Shown here in pieces: positions 5,905 to 5,958 of a stretch of DNA of 5,958 nt. The translations under genes and the position numbers were made by a program. A model generated the notes under the pieces. That model saw nothing but the letters and a program-made list of their open reading frames with translations. It made no database searches and had not been told where the DNA came from. The stretch comes from Thalassarchaeum sp002495735 (GTDB lineage: Archaea; Thermoplasmatota; Poseidoniia; Poseidoniales; Thalassarchaeaceae), in contig CALDRG010000020.1 in the NCBI GenBank assembly GCA_937911265.1, forward strand, positions 1 through 5,958. Reading direction: 5' to 3'. How positions within the stretch are numbered: the first letter of the stretch is position 1; each line of letters begins with the position of its first letter.

Positions 5905-5958
5905 TCAGTCCGCTTCCGATCCGCCTACTGAGCCGTACAGAGTCACTGCTATGATAGC
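5905..5958 (-). CDS. Possible C-terminal tail of a convergent gene (runs off right edge)
   Basis: Read on the minus strand from the right edge, one frame is open for 17 codons and ends in TGA at 5907-5905. It would encode AIIAVTLYGSVGGSEAD, which resembles the end of a membrane helix followed by a short acidic tail. Its stop directly abuts the TAA (5902-5904) of the SAP gene, a common convergent arrangement in compact genomes. Seventeen codons are too few to prove coding, so this remains tentative; an ATG at 5951 on the plus strand is an alternative reading of the edge. Confidence 0.3.
   Translation of the reverse strand, partial: AIIAVTLYGSVGGSEAD

Overview
The window looks like marine planktonic euryarchaeal DNA, most likely Marine Group II (Poseidoniales) or a relative in the Thermoplasmatota. 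This is inference from gene content, with no database search. The pointers are an IGHMBP2/UPF1-type SF1B helicase, an archaeal/eukaryal type II methionine aminopeptidase, archaeal-style Shine-Dalgarno sites (GTGAT, AGGAG, GAGGT), frequent GTG starts, moderately GC-rich DNA, and acidic zinc-ribbon and SAP/transmembrane proteins.

Layout. (1) Bases 1-533, minus strand: the N-terminal ~177 residues of an acidic zinc-ribbon protein that runs off the left edge. (2) Bases 534-656: a divergent intergenic region that must hold promoters for both directions. (3) Bases 657-4784, plus strand: four tightly packed genes, probably one operon. They are an IGHMBP2-like helicase, an RDD-family membrane protein, a single-domain Sua5/YrdC-type threonylcarbamoyl-AMP synthase, and a type II methionine aminopeptidase. 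The gaps are 8 nt and 8 nt, then a 22-nt overlap. (4) Bases 4785-5022: a 238-nt intergenic region with no convincing gene. It holds TATA-like stretches and an 8-bp perfect inverted repeat. (5) Bases 5023-5904, plus strand: a protein with an N-terminal SAP motif, an acidic linker, one membrane segment and an extracytoplasmic domain. (6) Bases 5905-5958: possibly the last 17 codons of a convergent minus-strand gene whose stop abuts the stop of the SAP gene.

How the genes may work together: three of the four operon genes fit translation and RNA metabolism. The synthase makes the activated intermediate for tRNA t6A37, the aminopeptidase removes initiator methionine from new proteins, and the helicase belongs to a family that acts on RNA or ribosomes in eukaryotes. 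The RDD membrane protein has no evident link to this theme. The flanking zinc-ribbon and SAP-membrane proteins are not functionally assignable, but their architectures are the least ordinary in the window. I see no mobile element, CRISPR array, rRNA or tRNA.
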